Assembly (NCBI GenBank): GCA_031257535.1
Contig: JAIROO010000148.1
Span: 1-34,926 of the forward strand
Origin: Deltaproteobacteria bacterium
Lineage (GTDB): Bacteria > Desulfobacterota > Desulfarculia > Adiutricales > Adiutricaceae
Direction of reading: 5' to 3'
DNA length: 34,926 nucleotides
Shown here: piece after piece, positions 17,708 through 26,033 of the stretch
How positions within the stretch are numbered: position 1 is the stretch's first letter
Layout: each line of letters starts with the position of its first letter
Made by a program: the position numbers and the translations under genes
Notes under the pieces: model-generated
Told to the model about the DNA's origin: nothing
What the model saw: only the letters and a program-made list of their open reading frames with translations
Databases searched by the model: none

Positions 17708-17844
17708 ATGGCCTTGTAAAAACTCATGTTTTGAAATTTTAGGCGGGTGGCTCTACTATACGTTAATCAAAATTATAGAGACCACTAACAAATTGCGTAT
17801 AAACAAGCCCACAAAAATTATAAGGGGGTTTTTACAAGGTCATC
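17708..17844 (+). repeat. Foldback repeat copy 6, abutting the dnaE start codon
   Basis: The best-preserved copy, 137 bp. Left end GATGGCCTTGTAAAAAC, right end GTTTTTACAAGGTCATC: a 17-bp inverted repeat with one mismatch. The inner parts also pair (AATTTTAGGCGGGTGGCTC... against ...AAGCCCACAAAAATT; TATACG against CGTATA), so it can fold back over most of its length. The dnaE ATG is the very next base, and AAGG in the right terminal repeat is placed as the Shine-Dalgarno. Confidence 0.95.
17731..17759 (+). promoter_or_regulatory. Promoter carried by repeat copy 6, driving dnaE
   Basis: TTGAAA (17731-17736), a 17-bp spacer and TACTAT (17754-17759), all inside the repeat. The predicted transcript starts near 17766, giving a ~79-nt leader made of repeat sequence. 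The same boxes at the same spacing occur in copy 1, and TTGAAA recurs in copies 2 and 8. Confidence 0.6.
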
Positions 17845-20800
17845 ATGTCTTTCGTTCATCTCCACGTTCACTCCTGCTACAGCCTATTAGACGGGGCCAT
17901 TCGCGTTGAAGAGTTAGTTAAAACGGCCAAAGCCATGGGCATGCCGGCCGTGGCTTTAACCGACCATGGCCAGATGATGGGTTTGTGGACCTTTTATAAA
18001 GCCGCCAGAGCCGAAGGGATTAAACCCATTTTAGGGGTGGAGACCTACGTGGCTAACCACGGCCGTCACGCTCGCTCCCAAAACGAAAGCCGCCACCACC
18101 TTATCCTTTTGGCCCAAAACTTAGTCGGCTACCATAACTTGTGCCGCCTTATCTCTTTGGCTAACTTAGAGGGTTTTTACAACAAACCAAGGGTAGATAA
18201 AGAGATTTTAGCCCAATACAACGAGGGCCTCATCGCCTTGTCGGGCTGCCTTCAAGGCGAATTGCCCCAGGAGATCTTACGGGGCTCGAGCCAAGAACGC
18301 TTAATAGACGTAGCCAACTCCTTTGAGTCGATTTTTCCGGGCCGCTTTTACTTAGAACTCCAAGAAAACGGCATCCCCCAGCAAACTCAGGTCAACGAGG
18401 CTTTAATAGAGCTAGCTCAGATCGCCTCTCTGCCTTTGGTGGCCACTAACGACTGCCATTACCTATTAAGAGAACATCATAACGCCCACGACGTTCTCTT
18501 GTGCGTGCAAACTCATAAACTCCTGACCGACGAAAACCGTATGCGGATGCCCACGGACGCTTTTTACTTTAAATCGTCCGAAGAGATGGCCGAAGACTTC
18601 GCCTATTGTCCCGAGGCTTTGGCTAATACTCTGGCTATCGCCGAGTCGTGTGATCTGGAGTTTCCCGAAAAATCCTATCGCTTTCCGGTCGTCCCCTTGC
18701 CCCCCGGTCAAACGGCCGAGGCGATCTTAGTCGCCAAAGCCCAGGCGGGCCTAAAAAAACGCTTAGCCAAAATGGCGGAAAAAGGCCAAGTTTTAACCCC
18801 AGAGAAAGAGGAAGCCTACTTTCAGCGGCTAGACTACGAGCTGGACGTTATTAACCGGATGGGTTTTCCGGGTTACTTTCTGATTGTCGAAGAATTTATT
18901 AGCTGGGCTAAAAACCACGACATTTTGGTTGGTCCTGGTCGCGGCTCGGCCGTGGGCAGCTTAGTTTCCTACTCTTTGGACATTAGCCAGGTTGACCCCA
19001 TTCGCTATGATCTTTTGTTTGAGAGGTTTTTAAACCCCGAGCGGCAAAGCATGCCCGACGTGGACGTGGACTTCTGCGCCGATGGTCGGGGCCAGGTTAT
19101 CCGCCACGTAGCCGAAGTTTACGGCGGCCACGAATATGTGGCCCAGATCTTGACCTTAAACCAAATGAAAGCCAAAGCCGTCATCAGGGACGTGGGCCGA
19201 GTTTTAGGCATGGATATTAAGGAAGTTGACCCTATAGCCAAACTGATTCCCGCTAAAACCCCCACTAACTATGAAAAAAGCTCGGTCGTCACCATTGACG
19301 TGGCCCTAGATTTGGAGCCTAAGCTCGCTGATTTGGTCAAAAACAACCAAAACGTCCAATCTTTGTTAAATTACGCCCGACTTTTGGAAAATTTACCCCG
19401 CCACGCCTCAGTCCACGCCTCGGGCATCGTTATCGCCGACCGGCCGCTGATGGAAGATATTCCTTTATGCCGCGACTCGCGAACCGAAGACGACGAAGAT
19501 TCTAACCAAAAAGGTCAAGGTATCACCCAATACGAACTCAACGGCGTAGAGGAAAACGGCTTTATTAAGTTTGACTTTTTAGGCTTAAAAACTCTCTCTT
19601 TAATAAAACACTGTTTGGCTTTATTGTCTAAAAAAGGTATAACCATCGATCTAGAGGATATCCCCTTAGACGACCCGAAAGCTTTTGAGCTTTTACAATC
19701 TGGCCGGGTCAACGGAGTCTTCCAACTGGAAAGTTCGGGCATTAGAAAGGTCTTGGTCCAGCTAAAACCCCAAAGCATCGAAGACATTAGCGCTCTTTTG
19801 TCCCTTTACCGCCCTGGCCCTATCGATGGCGGCTACGTGGACGTCTTCCTAAACGTCCGCCAAGGCAAGTCTAAGCCGCCCTCGTTTTTGCCTTTAGCCG
19901 ATCCTGTTTTAAAAGAGACTCACGGGGTTATCGTCTATCAAGAGCAGGTCATGCGCTTAGCCCAGGTCTTAGCTGGCTTTTCCTTAGCCCAAGCCGACGA
20001 GTTACGCTCGGCTATGGGGAAAAAGAACGCGGCTAAAATGGCCAAAATGAAAGTCACCTTCTTAGAGGGGGCGATCAAAAATGGCATAAACTCCGAAACC
20101 GCCGCTACCGTCTACGACACCATGGCCAATTTCGCTAAATACGGTTTTAACAAATCCCATTCCTTGGCTTATTCCTTCCTTTCTTACCGGACGGCTTGGC
20201 TTAAAGCTTACTATCCCAACGAGTTTATGGCCGCTCTTCTAACCTCGGAAATGAACGATTTTAAGAAGCTTAGCCGATTTGTCGCCGACTGCCGAAGAGA
20301 GGGTTTACAAGTCTTACCTCCCAACGTTAACGTCTCCGATTACCCCTTTACCGTCCAAGATGGGCAGATTGTCTATGGCTTAGGAGCCATTAAAGGCATG
20401 GGTCAAATCGCGGTCGAAGCCATCGTGGCTGGACGAGAAGACGGTCCTTACGAGGATCTATTTGATTTTTGTCAAAGAGTCACGTCCAAAAAAATTACCC
20501 GCCGCGTTATTGAGGCTTTAATTCTCTCCGGCTGCTTCGACTATTCTGGGATCGCCCGGGAAGTCATGAAAGAAGCCTTACCCACGGCCATGAAGTCCGC
20601 CAAGTCTTCGGCTAAAAAGAAAGTAGTCGAAGCGAGTCTTTTTGACGATCTACCCGTGCTAAATCCGCCCAGCAAATGGCCTAAAGTTGAACCTATGAGC
20701 CTAAAAGAGCTACTTAACATAGAAAAGGATTATTTAGGCGGTTATATTAGCGCCCATCCTTTAGGGGAATTCGCGGCCACTTTTAAAGCCATTGACACTA

Positions 20801-21393
20801 TGTCCTTCAACCAGGCGAAAAAATGCTTGGTCAAAACCCCCGTGACCTTGGCCGGCAATCTGACTCGAGTCATCTTTAAAACCGACAAAAACGGTCATGA
20901 GTACGCCTTCGCGACCCTCGAGGACCTCGACTCGTTTATTGATCTGGTCATCTGGAATTCACAGCTACCGCCAATCAAACAATATTTGATCCCCGAAACC
21001 ACGGTCTATATTTCTGGCAGCCTCGATCCTGGCAAAGAAAATTTCGGGCCTAAGGTTAACGTTAATGAACTCCTGCCCTTAGAAATGGCTCTAACAAGAC
21101 GCTTAAAATCCTTTTATATCCGGACTCCCTTAGAAGATCTGCCAGCGGTATCCACTTTTTTAAAGCCCCATTTAAAGCTCAGAGACAACGTTTACTCGCC
21201 CCACGTCTGGCTGGGAATTTTAAACGAGGAGGGCGAGGCTTTGTATGAACTGGATAAAACCGTGGAGTTTTCGCCCAAATTATTTACCGAGGCTCGCGAC
21301 GCTCTAGGCTATTTTGGGGAGATCCATTGTTTACCCCCTGGTCGACCTAAAATTGGCGAGGGGCGACCGCTTAGTTACAATGCCCTCGCTTAA
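17845..21393 (+). CDS. dnaE: DNA polymerase III alpha subunit
   Basis: The 1182-aa replicative polymerase catalytic subunit. The N-terminal PHP domain starts at FVHLHVHSCYSLLDG. The palm carries catalytic aspartates in PDVDVDFC (about D405 and D407) and KFDFLGL (about D577). HASVHASGIVI and the FNKSHSLAYSFLSYRTAW fingers block follow, then helix-hairpin-helix and OB (TLAGNLTRVIFKTDKNG) regions and a C-terminal tail, as in DnaE1. The PHP domain keeps the histidines and acids (HLHVHS, LTDHG, NDCHYL) that bind metal in DnaE proteins with active PHP sites; E. coli has lost these. The ATG abuts the end of a foldback repeat that supplies the Shine-Dalgarno. The 3' end overlaps the kinase gene by 14 bp. 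Confidence 0.97.
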   Translation: MSFVHLHVHSCYSLLDGAIRVEELVKTAKAMGMPAVALTDHGQMMGLWTFYKAARAEGIKPILGVETYVANHGRHARSQNESRHHLILLAQNLVGYHNLCRLISLANLEGFYNKPRVDKEILAQYNEGLIALSGCLQGELPQEILRGSSQERLIDVANSFESIFPGRFYLELQENGIPQQTQVNEALIELAQIASLPLVATNDCHYLLREHHNAHDVLLCVQTHKLLTDENRMRMPTDAFYFKSSEEMAEDFAYCPEALANTLAIAESCDLEFPEKSYRFPVVPLPPGQTAEAILVAKAQAGLKKRLAKMAEKGQVLTPEKEEAYFQRLDYELDVINRMGFPGYFLIVEEFISWAKNHDILVGPGRGSAVGSLVSYSLDISQVDPIRYDLLFERFLNPERQSMPDVDVDFCADGRGQVIRHVAEVYGGHEYVAQILTLNQMKAKAVIRDVGRVLGMDIKEVDPIAKLIPAKTPTNYEKSSVVTIDVALDLEPKLADLVKNNQNVQSLLNYARLLENLPRHASVHASGIVIADRPLMEDIPLCRDSRTEDDEDSNQKGQGITQYELNGVEENGFIKFDFLGLKTLSLIKHCLALLSKKGITIDLEDIPLDDPKAFELLQSGRVNGVFQLESSGIRKVLVQLKPQSIEDISALLSLYRPGPIDGGYVDVFLNVRQGKSKPPSFLPLADPVLKETHGVIVYQEQVMRLAQVLAGFSLAQADELRSAMGKKNAAKMAKMKVTFLEGAIKNGINSETAATVYDTMANFAKYGFNKSHSLAYSFLSYRTAWLKAYYPNEFMAALLTSEMNDFKKLSRFVADCRREGLQVLPPNVNVSDYPFTVQDGQIVYGLGAIKGMGQIAVEAIVAGREDGPYEDLFDFCQRVTSKKITRRVIEALILSGCFDYSGIAREVMKEALPTAMKSAKSSAKKKVVEASLFDDLPVLNPPSKWPKVEPMSLKELLNIEKDYLGGYISAHPLGEFAATFKAIDTMSFNQAKKCLVKTPVTLAGNLTRVIFKTDKNGHEYAFATLEDLDSFIDLVIWNSQLPPIKQYLIPETTVYISGSLDPGKENFGPKVNVNELLPLEMALTRRLKSFYIRTPLEDLPAVSTFLKPHLKLRDNVYSPHVWLGILNEEGEALYELDKTVEFSPKLFTEARDALGYFGEIHCLPPGRPKIGEGRPLSYNALA

Positions 21394-22387
21394 CCAAAAA
21401 GCCCAAAGGGCCAAAGCCCTAAAACTTTTAGACCGTCTCCCTTTAGCCACCGTCCTCTGCTTGGGGGATCTGATGCTTGACCGCTATATCTATGGTCAAG
21501 CCGAGCGTCTTTCGCCAGAAGCCCCGGTCCCGGTCGTTCGCGTTCAAAGCCGGAAGATTTCTTTAGGCGGTTTGGGCAACGTAGCTAACAACTTGGCCGT
21601 CTTAGGCGTTACCGTCAAAGCCGTGGGTTTAGTTGGCGACGATCCCTTTGGACAGGAGCTAAAAGGCCTTTTAACTAAGGCCTTAAATCCTGAAAAGCCC
21701 TTGATTATCGTCGATCCAACCCGCCCGACCACCGTCAAAACCCGTTTAGTGGCCGGGATTCAGCAACTGGTTCGTTACGACGAGGAGTCGACCGAGCTCT
21801 TGGCCGACCCCATCGCCCCAAAATATGAGACCGAAGCCATAAAACTTTTAACTAAGGTCAAAGCCGTGGCTCTTTCCGATTATGGGAAAGGGGTTTTAAG
21901 CCCTAGCTTACTCTCTTCTATTCTGGCCCAAGCCAAAGAGCGAGGTTTACCTACGGTCGTCGATCCCAAAGGAGCCGACTACGAGCCTTATCGCGGCGCG
22001 ACCTTAGTCACCCCCAATTGCCAAGAGCTGTCCTTAGCCGTAGGCAAATCCATCGCCAAATCCGATTCCAAAGGGCTCGCCGAAGCTGGCCGGAAGCTTA
22101 TGGAACGCCACGGCCTAGAAAACCTTCTTATCACCCGGAGCGAAGAAGGCATGACCCTTTTAGAAAAAAACGGCCATACTCAAATCATACCCACTCGGGC
22201 GAGGGCGGTTTACGACGTCAGTGGAGCTGGGGACACGGTCATGGGAGTTATGGCCGCCGCTTTAGCCGTGGGGGCGACCTTAGCCGAGGGAGCCGAACTC
22301 GCCGCTTTAGCCGCGGGCGTGGTGGTGGGTAAAGTGGGAGCGGCGGTGGCGAGACCTGAGGAAATTAGAGACTCTTTGGCTTGTTAA
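21380..22387 (+). CDS. hldA: D-glycero-beta-D-manno-heptose-7-phosphate kinase (HldA/RfaE domain I)
   Basis: A 335-aa PfkB/ribokinase-fold sugar kinase of the RfaE kinase type. It phosphorylates heptose 7-phosphate at C1 for ADP-heptose, the LPS inner-core precursor. Evidence: LGDLMLDRYIYGQAERLSPEAPVPVV near the N-terminus, LGGLGNVANNLA, VDPKGADYEPYRGATLVTPN, and the C-terminal anion-hole motif DVSGAGDTVMG. The C-terminal cytidylyltransferase domain of bifunctional HldE is absent, so a separate HldC-type protein would be expected elsewhere. The track's start at 21314 lies 80 bp inside dnaE; the ATG at 21380 gives MPSLNQKAQRAK, a natural N-terminus, and a 14-bp overlap suggesting translational coupling. 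Another PfkB sugar kinase remains a minor alternative. Confidence 0.88.
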   Translation: MPSLNQKAQRAKALKLLDRLPLATVLCLGDLMLDRYIYGQAERLSPEAPVPVVRVQSRKISLGGLGNVANNLAVLGVTVKAVGLVGDDPFGQELKGLLTKALNPEKPLIIVDPTRPTTVKTRLVAGIQQLVRYDEESTELLADPIAPKYETEAIKLLTKVKAVALSDYGKGVLSPSLLSSILAQAKERGLPTVVDPKGADYEPYRGATLVTPNCQELSLAVGKSIAKSDSKGLAEAGRKLMERHGLENLLITRSEEGMTLLEKNGHTQIIPTRARAVYDVSGAGDTVMGVMAAALAVGATLAEGAELAALAAGVVVGKVGAAVARPEEIRDSLAC

Positions 22388-22501
22388 AATCGTAAAAAAT
22401 CAATAAACGCGCTATATACAGTTGTCATAAAATTTTGTAGAGACTTATGTAGTAGCGTCGCTCGGGAGACATCTTAAAAGAAGGGTTTTTACGAAGGAGT
22501 C
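22382..22501 (-). repeat. Foldback repeat copy 7 (short, degenerate)
   Basis: About 120 bp filling the whole gap between the convergent hldA and pth genes and touching both stop codons. Minus-strand reading begins GACTCCTTCGTAAAAACCC, keeps CTACTACATAAGTCT and ACAACTGTATATAGCGCG, and ends TTTTTTACGATTTTAACA. The TTGAAA...AGGCGCG part is lost. Here it does not precede a gene and may act as a shared terminator. Confidence 0.72.
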
Positions 22502-23135
22502 AAGAAGGTTCGGCGGGAGGTTTTATGGCTTCTTTAGTTTTTTGAGGTTTTTCGCCTCGATTCCCCAGCCGTTGGGCCGCAGCCAAGTTTTTCGCGACCC
22601 AGACCTCTATTAATTCAGCGGCCCGCTTTAAGGTCTGGTCCACCAGCGCGGTTTCCAAAGAGGAAAAAGGAGCCAAAACGTAATCCATGGCTTTTTCTAG
22701 AAAAACCGTCTTTTCAGGCCGACCGATCCCCAAACGGAGCCGGTCAAAATTTTTGGGGAGGACCTCTAAAATTGACTCCAAACCTTTGTGACCGGCCGTT
22801 CCTCCGCCTTGGGAAAATTTTAGCCTTCCTACGGGTAGATCCATCTCGTCGTGAACCACCAAAAGATTGGTTGGGCTAATCTTATAAAAATCCAAAACGC
22901 TTCTCACCGCAGGGCCTGAGTTATTCATATAGGTTTGGGGCCAAACCAAAAGGGCCTTAACGCCGCCAGCCTCGCCCCAAGCTATTAGATTAGGGCCACT
23001 TGACCGCGAGTCGGTTAAGCCGAGTTTTTCCGCGAATAGGGCCACGGCCATAAAACCGGCGTTATGGCGGGTGTTTTGATATTTCGACCCTGGGTTACCT
23101 AGGCCGACGACCATTTTAATTTCTTTATCAGCCAC
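22500..23135 (-). CDS. pth: Peptidyl-tRNA hydrolase
   Basis: A 211-aa Pth that releases tRNA from peptidyl-tRNA dropped from ribosomes. Family residues are all visible: VVGLGNPG at the N-terminus, catalytic His (~24) in NTRHNAGF, the Asn of PQTYMNNSG, the Asp of VVHDEMDLPVG, and the glycine-rich FSQGGGTAGHKGLESI. It is slightly longer than the usual ~190 aa because of a basic, proline-containing C-terminal tail (GEKPQKTKEAIKPPAEPS). The start is GTG with GGAAAGG about eight bases upstream; an internal ATG seven codons later is the alternative. The stop codon overlaps the end of repeat copy 7. It is commonly next to rplY/ctc, but no such gene lies upstream here. Confidence 0.95.
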   Translation of the reverse strand: MADKEIKMVVGLGNPGSKYQNTRHNAGFMAVALFAEKLGLTDSRSSGPNLIAWGEAGGVKALLVWPQTYMNNSGPAVRSVLDFYKISPTNLLVVHDEMDLPVGRLKFSQGGGTAGHKGLESILEVLPKNFDRLRLGIGRPEKTVFLEKAMDYVLAPFSSLETALVDQTLKRAAELIEVWVAKNLAAAQRLGNRGEKPQKTKEAIKPPAEPS

Positions 23136-23594
23136 TTAGACGGCCTTTCCCGCGTTGGGACTTAGGGTCTTGACCATTATGAGAAAAAGGTCTTTGGCGC
23201 TATAATAGTCCAAGGACTAAAAAAGGCGCGGAGTATTTTAGTCCTTTTCAGCCCTGCCGGTCAAGATTTCACCTAAATAACCTAATTTACCTCATTCACG
23301 CTCTTTAACTGTCAATAAATATATTTAGAAATTAAAATAGCTAACTGCCGTCGTCTTATCTCACGTTCTATCCGACTTAGTTCATCAATTGTTTCAAAAA
23401 ACGCGAAAATATTCCCTTTCTTTTCACCGGGCTAGCGTCAATTTTTTTCGCTTACTGACGTTTTCGTCTTGCTTTGCTCGGCTTTCTAGCTTAAACTTCA
23501 GAAGATAAGCCTTTAAAAAATCTCACCAAAGTTAGCTGGTTTTTAAGGCCTTTAATTTTCCAGGTTTTTTCTCTGGTTTTCGGCCCTTTAAACC

Positions 23595-23609
23595 TTATAA
23601 TTATTTTTT
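23595..23609 (+). promoter_or_regulatory. Possible PerR/Fur-type box
   Basis: TTATAATTATTTTTT matches the classical PerR box TTATAATNATTATAA except near its 3' end. A half match, TTATAATTAT, recurs at 23714 inside the spacer of the candidate rubredoxin promoter. Regulation of rubredoxin/rubrerythrin by PerR is known in anaerobes, so the position makes sense. AT-rich DNA gives chance matches, so the call is tentative. Confidence 0.3.
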
Positions 23610-23704
23610 AGAGGAATAATTGACTCTCCAATTTGACTCTCTAAAAGAGCCAAAGGGGAATTTATTTGACTTTAAGTCCTTGCTTTTGCCTTTATTAATT
23701 TCTT

Positions 23705-23733
23705 TTGACCTTTTTATAATTATAGCTGATTAT
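23705..23733 (+). promoter_or_regulatory. Candidate promoter of the rubredoxin-rubrerythrin operon
   Basis: TTGACC (23705-23710), a 17-bp spacer and GATTAT (23728-23733), about 85 bp before the rubredoxin ATG. The spacer contains TTATAATTAT, a potential repressor half-site. Confidence 0.4.
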
Positions 23734-23816
23734 TAAATATTAGCTATTTCTTTCTTTTCTTGTTTTTATTGCTTTTATTGGACTTTAAGTTCAATAAATC
23801 TATTATGGAGTAAGCC

Positions 23817-23975
23817 ATGACCAAACACGTCTGCATAGTTTGCGGTTACATTTATGATCCGGCTCAAGGCGATCCTGACAATGGCGTGGCCGCCGGCACT
23901 CTTTTCGCCAAAATCCCTGATGACTGGGCCTGTCCTATTTGTGGGGCGGGTAAGGATCAATTCGAAGAAAAATAA
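23817..23975 (+). CDS. Rubredoxin
   Basis: A 52-aa protein too short for the ORF track on this strand. It has the two CxxC-type knuckles of rubredoxin, [14 protein letters not shown] near the N-terminus and [11 protein letters not shown] near the C-terminus, with the usual [15 protein letters not shown] middle. Four cysteines bind a single iron. Length and motifs are textbook. GGAG sits seven bases before the ATG. It is a small cytoplasmic electron carrier. Next to a rubrerythrin-like protein and an FprA flavoprotein, it most likely donates electrons to both for peroxide and oxygen reduction. Confidence 0.96.
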   Translation: MTKHVCIVCGYIYDPAQGDPDNGVAAGTLFAKIPDDWACPICGAGKDQFEEK

Positions 23976-23989
23976 AGGACCATAATAAG

Positions 23990-24010
23990 CGCGCGAGATT
24001 TTTTCGCGCG
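23990..24010 (+). terminator. Hairpin between rubredoxin and rubrerythrin-like gene
   Basis: CGCGCGA (23990-23996) and TCGCGCG (24004-24010) pair around a 7-nt T-rich loop, 14 bp after the rubredoxin stop. There is no U-tract after it, so an attenuator or mRNA-processing element that sets the ratio of the two products is as likely as a terminator. Confidence 0.5.
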
Positions 24011-24054
24011 TGACGGTTGGTTCCCGGTGGACTTGGTTCCTTTCGAGGTATTTT

Positions 24055-24543
24055 ATGATCTATCCTTTTAACGCGGCCGAAGCTTTTAAAATGGCCATAT
24101 CAATTGAGGAAAACGGGCTGGAGTTTTATCAAAAAGCCGCGGAAATCGTCGGCGCCGGCCCCATTGGCGATCTTTTTCGAACTCTGGCCGAAGAAGAAAA
24201 ACACCACAAATCGACTTTTACCGATTTTTTGGCCAGCGTCAAGGATCAAGGGCCCACGGTCTTTGACCCAGATAACGAAACCGACGCTTACCTCAAGATG
24301 ATGGCCGATCTTCACGTTTTCCGCCAAAAGCCAGGGGCGGTGGCCGAGGCTCTAGCTAGCGTCAAGACTCCCCATGACGCTTTAAAGCTGGCTATTAACT
24401 TCGAAAAGGACTCGGTGATTTTTTTCGTGGAATTGAAGGCCGCCGTGGGCGACGCGGCCGATCGCTTAGGCGTCGAGAAACTCATCCTCGAAGAAGCGGG
24501 GCATATCCGGAAGCTGGCCAGGGTCTACGCTAAACAAATTTAA
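24055..24543 (+). CDS. Rubrerythrin-like ferritin-fold diiron protein
   Basis: A 162-aa four-helix ferritin-like protein. Candidate diiron ligands are the Glu of SIEENGLEFYQKA, ExxH in LAEEEKHHKSTF, the Glu around NFEKDSVIFFVELK, and ExxH in LEEAGHIRKLA, the rubrerythrin arrangement. It lacks the C-terminal rubredoxin-type domain of classical rubrerythrin; the separate upstream rubredoxin may fill that role. It probably reduces hydrogen peroxide. The track begins at 24010, but GAGG sits six to seven bases before the ATG at 24055, and the upstream codons belong to the rubredoxin-side hairpin region, so I use the later start. Confidence 0.88.
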   Translation: MIYPFNAAEAFKMAISIEENGLEFYQKAAEIVGAGPIGDLFRTLAEEEKHHKSTFTDFLASVKDQGPTVFDPDNETDAYLKMMADLHVFRQKPGAVAEALASVKTPHDALKLAINFEKDSVIFFVELKAAVGDAADRLGVEKLILEEAGHIRKLARVYAKQI

Positions 24544-24595
24544 ACCTACCCAAATTCTTCCGAATTCCTTTTTCTGGTCGCTATTTTTCTACCAG

Positions 24596-24626
24596 ATCTG
24601 GCGGTTTGCTCGGTAAACCGCCAGAT
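24596..24626 (+). terminator. Perfect hairpin after the rubrerythrin-like gene
   Basis: ATCTGGCGGTTT (24596-24607) and AAACCGCCAGAT (24615-24626) form a 12-bp stem with a 7-nt loop, 50 bp past the stop codon. It lacks a long U-tract but is the only strong structure before fprA, so it probably ends or stabilises the rubredoxin-rubrerythrin transcript. Confidence 0.65.
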
Positions 24627-24833
24627 AATTAACTCTAAATTCTCTCGCGTTAAACGCGATTTTTATATTAACCACCTAATAATTTGGCCTTAAATACTTC
24701 GTGACAACCACGATTTTTACTATCTGTCAGCGGTCTTTTCGGCCGCGACCTATCTAAGACCTAATTTAATTCTATCCTGATTTTTTCTCGCGCTTTTATG
24801 TTTTTTTTCACGCGCTTTCGAGGTTTTTAACAA

Positions 24834-26033
24834 ATGGAACCGATTAAAATAGTAGATAATATCTACTGGGTTGGTGCCGTCGACTACGATATTCGAGACT
24901 TTCACGGCTATTTAACTCCTAAAGGCAGTTCTTACAACGCTTATTTAATCATCGACGATAAGATTACCCTCATTGATACGGTTAAACACGGTTTTGAGGA
25001 AGAGCTTTTAAGCCGGGTCGCCAAAATCGTCGATCCCACTAAGATTGACCAAGTCGTCTCTAACCACGCGGAAATGGATCACTCTGGCGGCCTGCCGGAG
25101 ATCCTGAAAACGATTGGTATCGAAAAACCGGTCTACGCCTCCAAGCTGGGCGTCCAGGCCTTAGGGGCCCAGTTCCAAAACGCGGGCCTTAATCTTCAAG
25201 CGGTGGGCGAAAAACTCTCCGTTGGCCAACAAGACCTCCACTTTGTGGAAACTCGGATGATCCACTGGCCGGACAGCATGTTTAGTTTTCTGCCAGGCCC
25301 GGGGATCCTCTTTTCTCAAGACGGCTTTGGTTTTCATTTAGCCTCAACCCAACGTTTCGACGACGAGTTGGACGAACACTTTTGGGGTCCACTAGCCATA
25401 AATTATTTCGCCAACATTCTGACTCTTTACACCGCCCCCATTAGCAAAATCTTGGAAAAAGCCGTGAGTTCGGGTTTATTGGGTCAAACCAAGATCATCT
25501 GCCCGGATCACGGGCTCATCTGGCGAAAAGACCCCGGCCGCATCGTGGCTCTCTACCAAGAGTGGGTCCAGCAAAAACCTAAAAACAAGGCCGTCATCGT
25601 CTTCGACACCATGTGGCACTCCACTGAGTTCATGGCTCGGGAACTGACCGACGCCTTAGCTAGCTTAGGGGTCGAGGCCAAATATCAAAGCCTAAAAAAC
25701 GTCCACCGCAGCCAAGCGGTCACCGAGTGCTATGAGGCCGCGGCCATCGTCGTCGGTTCGCCGACTATTAATAACCAAATGTATCCCTCGGTCGCTGACT
25801 TCCTCCAATACGCTAAGGGCTTGAAATTTCAGAATAAAATTGGCGCGTCCTTTGGGTCTTATGGCTGGAGTGGGGAAGCCCCTAAACTAATTCAGGCGGA
25901 ACTCGCGACCATGGGTTACGCCCTCCCCTCCCCGGAAATTCGGTATCGCTGGGTGCCTTTGGAAAAAGACTTAGGCCCCATTAGGGATTTGGCCAAAACC
26001 TTAGCCGAAGCTATTAAAAAGGCGGTTGGTTAA
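24834..26033 (+). CDS. fprA: A-type flavoprotein / rubredoxin:oxygen oxidoreductase (flavo-diiron protein)
   Basis: A 399-aa flavo-diiron protein. The N-terminal metallo-beta-lactamase-like domain has the diiron ligand set HAEMDH (His78, Glu80, Asp82, His83 approximately), then a His in MIHWPDSMF, an Asp in FSQDGFG and a His in CPDHGLIWRK. The C-terminal flavodoxin domain from about residue 253 starts VIVFDTMWHSTEFMA, the FMN phosphate loop, and includes GSPTINNQMYP and FGSYGWSGEAPK. Length fits the ROO/FprA class without an extra rubredoxin domain. It reduces O2 to water (or NO to N2O) in the cytoplasm using electrons from rubredoxin. The upstream rubredoxin and rubrerythrin genes make an oxygen-defence cluster. 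Confidence 0.95.
   Translation: MEPIKIVDNIYWVGAVDYDIRDFHGYLTPKGSSYNAYLIIDDKITLIDTVKHGFEEELLSRVAKIVDPTKIDQVVSNHAEMDHSGGLPEILKTIGIEKPVYASKLGVQALGAQFQNAGLNLQAVGEKLSVGQQDLHFVETRMIHWPDSMFSFLPGPGILFSQDGFGFHLASTQRFDDELDEHFWGPLAINYFANILTLYTAPISKILEKAVSSGLLGQTKIICPDHGLIWRKDPGRIVALYQEWVQQKPKNKAVIVFDTMWHSTEFMARELTDALASLGVEAKYQSLKNVHRSQAVTECYEAAAIVVGSPTINNQMYPSVADFLQYAKGLKFQNKIGASFGSYGWSGEAPKLIQAELATMGYALPSPEIRYRWVPLEKDLGPIRDLAKTLAEAIKKAVG

Larger units (their letters stand above)
23136..23816. other. Long intergenic region upstream of rubredoxin
   Basis: About 680 bp between the divergent pth and rubredoxin genes, without an ORF. It is strikingly T-rich on the plus strand. It holds a TATAAT (23201-23206) immediately followed by a hairpin with 11-bp arms AAGGACTAAAA / TTTTAGTCCTT (23212-23222, 23236-23246), a TTGACTCTC direct repeat near 23630, and a candidate PerR/Fur-like site and promoter described separately. 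The rest shows nothing recognisable. Confidence 0.5.

Noticed and set aside
22018-22332. 104-aa plus-strand ORF within hldA
   Set aside because: Out-of-frame product rich in Arg, His and Gly; typical frame-shifted shadow.
23775-23960. 61-codon minus-strand ORF
   Set aside because: It is antisense to rubredoxin, whose motifs on the plus strand are unmistakable.
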